This document shows positions 13,306 through 16,826 of a stretch of 16,826 bases of DNA, one piece after another (position 1 is the stretch's first letter; each line of letters opens with the position of its first letter). The position numbers were made by a program, and so were the translations under genes. The notes below the pieces were generated by a model that worked only from the letters and a program-made list of their open reading frames with translations, was not told where the DNA came from and made no database searches. Source of the stretch: CAZNYG01 sp964577205 (GTDB lineage: Bacteria; Elusimicrobiota; Endomicrobiia; Endomicrobiales; CAIRNS01); contig CAZNYG010000044.1 in assembly GCA_964577205.1 (NCBI GenBank), positions 1 to 16,826 of the forward strand, in the 5' to 3' direction.

Positions 13306-14594
13306 TGTTTCCCCATCCTCAAGAGGGCTTTTTTTCCTATATCTTTGCGGTAATGCATGCCCTCGAACGAGATCTTGCTTACGGCGCGATAGGCGGTGGC
13401 GATGGCGGAGGCGATATCCTTCGCGATACCGGTCACGCCCAGCACCCGGCCGCCGGAAGTGACACATTTCCCGCATGGGCCCGGCGTCGTTCCGGCGGAG
13501 AAAACCACTACATTCCCCACGGCCGACGCTTCGTTGATCCCATTTATGGCCTTGCCTTTTTCATAGTCCCCCGGGTAACCGCCCGAGGCAAGAACGACGC
13601 AGACCGCGGAACCATTATACCAATCTATTTCCAACTTGACTAACTCGCCGCTATTGATCTTATTTATAATTTCAACGAGATCGGTCCTTAAAAGCGGAAG
13701 GACGACCTGTGTCTCCGGATCGCCGAAACGGCAGTTGAACTCAAGCACAAAGGGCTCGCCATCGACAACCATGAGCCCGAGATAAAGCACCCCTTTATAA
13801 TCGATCCCTTCGGCCGAAAGGCCTTTTACGAGGGGTTTCATGACCGTCTCGCGCACCTTCGCCAAGAGCGCGTCATCGGCTATCGGAGCGGGCGCGTAGG
13901 CCCCCATGCCGCCGGTGTTGGGGCCCTGGTCGCCGTCGAATACCCTTTTATGGTCCTGAGCCGCCGCCATCAGTTTGTAGGAAGAACCGCTCATGAAGAC
14001 CTGGATGGACACCTCTTCGCCGGACAGAAATTCCTCGATGATCACTTCTTTTCCCGCCTCGCCGAAAAGGCGGTCATTCATTATGCCTGAAACCGCTTCC
14101 CGGGCCGCTCCAGAGTTCTCGCAGATAATAACGCCTTTTCCCGCGGCAAGGCCGTCAGCTTTAACCACTACTTTCGAGGCCAATGGCAGGTCATGCAGGA
14201 AATCCATGGCCGCTTTCATGTCGGTGAACGAACGGTGGCGCGCGGTGGGGATCCCGTATTTTTCCATGAAGCCCTTGGCGAAAGACTTGCTTGACTCCAG
14301 CCGGGCCGCTTTCCTGTCAGGCCCGAATATCGATAGGGAACGCTCTTTGAAATAATCGACGATCCCGGCCGCCAGCGGCACTTCGGGCCCGACGATCGTC
14401 AGATCGATCTTCTGCTCGGTGACAAAATTGGCCAGTCCGGCGAAATGTCCCACTTCCAAAGGGATACAATCGGCGTCCCGGCTGATGCCGCAGTTGCCGG
14501 GAGCGCATATAACCTTTTTAACCTGAGGGCTCTGTTTGAGTTTCAATACGATGGCATGCTCCCGTCCGCCAGAGCCGATAACCAGAACTTTCAT
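13302..14594 (-). CDS. purD: Phosphoribosylamine-glycine ligase (GAR synthetase)
   Basis: PurD joins phosphoribosylamine to glycine with ATP. The protein is 430 residues, full length. It has the N-terminal VLVIGSGGREHAI (3-15), GPEVPLAAG (69-77), the ATP-grasp lysine segment VVVKADGLAAGKGV (142-155), GPNTGGMGAY (224-233) and the family signature RFGDPETQ (289-296). An AGGGGA sits about seven bases before the ATG. It follows purF after a 107-base spacer that contains the assembly gap, and its stop overlaps the purE start by four bases (ATGA), so PurD and PurE are translationally coupled. Confidence 0.98.
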   Translation of the reverse strand: MKVLVIGSGGREHAIVLKLKQSPQVKKVICAPGNCGISRDADCIPLEVGHFAGLANFVTEQKIDLTIVGPEVPLAAGIVDYFKERSLSIFGPDRKAARLESSKSFAKGFMEKYGIPTARHRSFTDMKAAMDFLHDLPLASKVVVKADGLAAGKGVIICENSGAAREAVSGIMNDRLFGEAGKEVIIEEFLSGEEVSIQVFMSGSSYKLMAAAQDHKRVFDGDQGPNTGGMGAYAPAPIADDALLAKVRETVMKPLVKGLSAEGIDYKGVLYLGLMVVDGEPFVLEFNCRFGDPETQVVLPLLRTDLVEIINKINSGELVKLEIDWYNGSAVCVVLASGGYPGDYEKGKAINGINEASAVGNVVVFSAGTTPGPCGKCVTSGGRVLGVTGIAKDIASAIATAYRAVSKISFEGMHYRKDIGKKALLRMGKQ

Positions 14595-14666
14595 CTATTT
14601 TCCCCTGTATGGAGCCTTTAATTGCGTGTCCGTTCACAATGCGGAAGATTCGAAGCCATGACCGTT

Positions 14667-14676
14667 NNNNNNNNNN
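14667..14676. other. Assembly gap (10 N) in the purF-purD spacer
   Basis: Ten N in a row. The bases on both sides include CCGTT (ACCGTT before, CCGTTG after), so the two contig ends may overlap by five or more bases rather than being separated. It lies between genes and does not break a reading frame. The rest of the 107-base spacer holds no gene. Confidence 0.95.
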
Positions 14677-14701
14677 CCGTTGCCCCGCCGTCCCGTCCAG
14701 A

Positions 14702-16066
14702 TCAGCAGCCGCAGCGGATGGGAATGCCGTATTTACCGGTAAAGCAGGCGTTACAGAAATCCTTCTCCTGAACGCCCGTCGAAGCCAGGAGCCCTTTCAG
14801 GCTCAGGTAATGCAGCGTGTCCACCTGCAGATATTTGCGGATATCTTCCACACTGTTCTTTGACGCGATAAGTTCTTCCCTGGTAGGAGTATCGATCCCG
14901 TAAAAACAGGGATCCGCTATTGGAGGAGAACTGATAGCGAGATGGATTTCCCGGGCGCCCGCATCCCGCAGCATCTTGACCAGCTTGCGGCTGGTCGTTC
15001 CACGGACGATCGAATCGTCGACCACCACGACCCGCTTCCCCGATAGGATGTCCCTGACGGGATTATATTTGATCTTCGCCCCGAAATCGCGGATATGCTG
15101 GCTGGGCTCGATAAAAGTCCTGCCGATATAATGATTACGTATGAAACCCGTCTCAAACGGCAGGCCCGACGCCTGGCTGTATCCTATCGCGGCTGGATTG
15201 GATGAATCAGGCACAGCCATGACTATGTCTGCTTCGCCGATCTCCGGATAACTTTCCCGTGCCAGTGTCCTGCCGAGTTCGCGGCGCACGGAAAGCACGC
15301 TGCGCCCGAAAACCATGCTGTCCGGACGGGAGAAATATATGTACTCAAAAACACACAGCGACTGCCGCGATCTCGGCGGGGCGAACTGGATCGAACGGAG
15401 CCCTTTTTTGTCGATCACGACCATCTCGCCGGGTTTCACGTCCCTTACATAAGCCGCTCCGATAAGATCGAGCGCGCATGTTTCGGAAACCGCCACCCAT
15501 CCGCCGTCCGGAAGCCGCCCGAGGCTGAGAGGCCGGACCCCCCATGGGTCGCGTACGGCGATGAGCCGGTCGGGAGTCATGATGGCCAGGGAATACGCGC
15601 CTTTCACTCTCTTTAACGCGTAGATGATGGATTGTTCAAGAGGCCTTTTGGAGGATCGGGCTATCAGGTGCAGAAAAACTTCGCTGTCCGAAGTGGTTTG
15701 GAATATGGAGCCGTCTTTCTCCAGTTTCGACCGCCACGCCGCGGCGTTCGTAAGGTTGCCATTATGCGCCAGGGCGATCTGCCCTCCGGCATAACTTATG
15801 ACCAGCGGCTGCGCGTTCTTTAACAGGCTCACGCCCGCGGTGGAATAACGCACGTGGCCTATCGCGATGTGGCCCTTCAATTTCTGCAGCGTATCCTGGT
15901 TGAATACGTCCGCCACAAGGCCCATCTGAATATACGAGAGGATGGAACTGCCGTCGCTGGAAGCTATGCCAGCGCTTTCCTGCCCGCGGTGCTGCAACGC
16001 GTAAAGTCCCAGATAAGCAAGTTTCGAAGCTTCAGGATAGCCGAATATACCGAAAATGCCGCACAT
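14702..16066 (-). CDS. purF: Amidophosphoribosyltransferase (Fe-S type)
   Basis: PurF commits PRPP to purine synthesis by making phosphoribosylamine with glutamine nitrogen. The protein is 454 residues. It starts MCGIFGIFG, so Cys2 becomes the N-terminal nucleophile once Met is removed and there is no propeptide, unlike Bacillus subtilis. Glutaminase-domain features are LQHRGQESAGI (25-35), RYSTAG (73-78) and HNGNL (101-105). The PRPP loop is VVVVDDSIVRGTTS (346-359). Four cysteines, C238, C387, C438 and C441, fit the [4Fe-4S] ligands of the Bacillus-type enzyme, so an oxygen-sensitive cluster form is likely. The start has an AAAGG about 10 bases upstream. It lies downstream of the small cysteine-rich membrane protein gene. 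Confidence 0.97.
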   Translation of the reverse strand: MCGIFGIFGYPEASKLAYLGLYALQHRGQESAGIASSDGSSILSYIQMGLVADVFNQDTLQKLKGHIAIGHVRYSTAGVSLLKNAQPLVISYAGGQIALAHNGNLTNAAAWRSKLEKDGSIFQTTSDSEVFLHLIARSSKRPLEQSIIYALKRVKGAYSLAIMTPDRLIAVRDPWGVRPLSLGRLPDGGWVAVSETCALDLIGAAYVRDVKPGEMVVIDKKGLRSIQFAPPRSRQSLCVFEYIYFSRPDSMVFGRSVLSVRRELGRTLARESYPEIGEADIVMAVPDSSNPAAIGYSQASGLPFETGFIRNHYIGRTFIEPSQHIRDFGAKIKYNPVRDILSGKRVVVVDDSIVRGTTSRKLVKMLRDAGAREIHLAISSPPIADPCFYGIDTPTREELIASKNSVEDIRKYLQVDTLHYLSLKGLLASTGVQEKDFCNACFTGKYGIPIRCGC

Positions 16067-16118
16067 ATAGAATTACCTTTCAAAAAGATAACGCCGGCCG
16101 CAAGATCCGGGATACTGG

Positions 16119-16140
16119 ATAAAAGGCACTAAGAAATGCC
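16119..16140 (-). terminator. Possible weak hairpin with T run before purF
   Basis: On the minus strand GGCATTTCTTAGTGCC can form a six-pair stem (one G-U) with a four-base loop, followed at once by TTTTAT. It lies in the 126-base spacer between the small membrane protein gene and purF. The stem is short and the T run is four bases, so it could only be a partial terminator or processing site. An 8-base inverted pair CGGGATAC/GTATCCCG (16108-16115 and 16159-16166) flanks it. The spacer holds no gene. Confidence 0.3.
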
Positions 16141-16192
16141 GCCATTTGTCCCGGGCCCGTATCCCGCGTCCTGTGTCCAGCACCCATTTTAC

Positions 16193-16504
16193 TCAAAAGA
16201 TGAATTTATCGAAGAACTTGACGGCCGCGATGAAGAGAATAAAAGAAATTATGAAGGTGCCGATGACAACCCGCCAGTTGGACCTGACGATCGCTTTCAA
16301 ACGCCGGTCTTCGGCCTCCTCCTGCCGCATCTCTGAAGCGAACTCGGCGCGTATTTCACGGCTCAGGTCCGCCAGCTCACGGAACCGCGCGCAGGTGGCG
16401 GTATCTCCCATCCATGTCCCTTTCACCATGCAGAACACATGGCAGTTCCCGTTCTCGTCCGAATTCATGTCTCCCTGGTAAAAACAATTGACACAGTTTC
16501 CCAT
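16193..16504 (-). CDS. Small cysteine-rich single-span membrane protein, unknown function
   Basis: I do not recognise this 103-residue protein. The N-terminus has a CxxC pair (C4, C7), then C21 and C25 (CHVFC) and C38, a pattern that could bind zinc or an iron-sulphur centre or form disulphides. Residues about 40-72 are highly charged and probably helical. One strongly hydrophobic segment (about 77-97, VVIGTFIISFILFIAAVKFF region) is followed by a short tail, suggesting a C-terminal membrane anchor with the cysteine part probably cytoplasmic. Its ATG lies three bases after the purQ stop, with an AAAGGA inside the end of purQ, so it is tightly coupled. Placement between purQ and the Fe-S enzyme PurF is notable, but a link to either is speculation. 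Confidence 0.8.
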   Translation of the reverse strand: MGNCVNCFYQGDMNSDENGNCHVFCMVKGTWMGDTATCARFRELADLSREIRAEFASEMRQEEAEDRRLKAIVRSNWRVVIGTFIISFILFIAAVKFFDKFIF

Positions 16505-16507
16505 GAC

Positions 16508-16826
16508 CTATCCTTTCGCCGCGTACGTTACCGCGTTGCGGAAAAGCGTTAATCCCCATCCTTCATCCCCGCTGCCGGCGGCGACGCGCGAGGGATGCTG
16601 CCAGCGGAACGCGAAACGTTCCGGGTGCGGCATGAGGCCGAAAACATTGCCGTCCGCATTGCATATGCCGGCAATAGCGTTGACAGCTCCGTTAGGGTTC
16701 TCCGGGTAGGCCGCAGTTTTTCCTTCGGGAGTCACGTAACGGAACACTACCTGCCCGGCTTTTTCGAGAGCGTCGAGAACTGACCGGCCCGCGGTAACGA
16801 ATTTACCTTCTCCGTGGGCCACAGGC
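16508..16826 (-). CDS. purQ: Phosphoribosylformylglycinamidine synthase glutaminase subunit, C-terminal part
   Basis: The window edge cuts this gene; about 106 C-terminal residues are seen, beginning PVAHGEGKFV. PurQ supplies ammonia from glutamine to PurL for FGAM synthesis. VAHGEGKF, YPENPNGAVNAIAGICN and GLMPHPERF are typical; the His and Glu of MPHPE complete the class I glutaminase triad with a Cys outside the window. The tail (EGWGLTLFRNAVTYAAKG) looks like a separate PurQ of the longer type. The end of a fused large PurL remains possible because the upstream part is not visible. The stop is three bases before the small membrane protein gene. Confidence 0.9.
   Translation of the reverse strand, partial: PVAHGEGKFVTAGRSVLDALEKAGQVVFRYVTPEGKTAAYPENPNGAVNAIAGICNADGNVFGLMPHPERFAFRWQHPSRVAAGSGDEGWGLTLFRNAVTYAAKG

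Overview
The window is a dense run of genes that all lie on the minus strand, so transcription goes from high to low coordinates. It is a nucleotide-biosynthesis supercluster from a bacterium of moderate to fairly high GC, probably an uncultured lineage assembled from a metagenome (there is a 10-N scaffold gap at 14667-14676). The lineage is not certain. A Bacillus-like pyr gene order, an Fe-S type PurF, a CxxC-containing PyrE and several families of short-period intergenic repeats would fit a deep-branching or candidate-phylum group (Omnitrophota- or Elusimicrobiota-like), but this is a low-confidence guess.

In transcription order: the C-terminal end of PurQ (cut by the window edge), a small cysteine-rich single-span membrane protein of unknown function, purF, purD and purE. 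A complete pyr block follows: pyrR, pyrB, pyrC, pyrK, pyrD, a large LTA-synthase/sulfatase-like membrane protein, pyrF and pyrE. Purine genes then resume with purM, purN and purB. The last gene, open at the window edge, is the N-terminal part of a large cellobiose-phosphorylase-like (GH94-type) enzyme. The pyr block therefore sits inside a pur gene string. Its order (R-B-C-K-D-F-E) matches the Bacillus pyr operon without the uracil permease and carbamoyl-phosphate synthase genes, and with one extra gene between pyrD and pyrF.

Together the genes encode PRPP to phosphoribosylamine and GAR (PurF, PurD), GAR formylation (PurN), FGAM synthesis (PurQ, with PurL outside), AIR synthesis and carboxylation (PurM, PurE) and the lyase step (PurB). 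On the pyrimidine side they cover carbamoyl aspartate to UMP (PyrB, C, K+D, E, F), plus the regulator PyrR. purC, purH, purK, the rest of purL, carA and carB are not in the window. Many junctions are tight: ATGA overlaps at purD/purE, pyrR/pyrB and pyrD/LTA-like, a 1-base TAATG overlap at purM/purN, and 3-base gaps at purQ/small protein and pyrB/pyrC. These indicate polycistronic, translationally coupled expression.

The most unusual non-coding content is in the spacers, none of which exceeds about 260 bases. Six of them hold short-period repeats. Three (purE-pyrR, pyrK-pyrD, pyrE-purM) hold imperfect hairpins built from degenerate GTTCNNNN octamers that start right after the upstream stop codon. 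Two (LTA-like-pyrF, pyrF-pyrE) hold octamer arrays of an ACTC type, one of which supplies the stop codon of the upstream gene. Two (pyrF-pyrE, purN-purB) share AAATTTC-type 7-mer repeats and an exact 14-mer. I found no tRNA, rRNA, CRISPR array, insertion sequence or convincing promoter.
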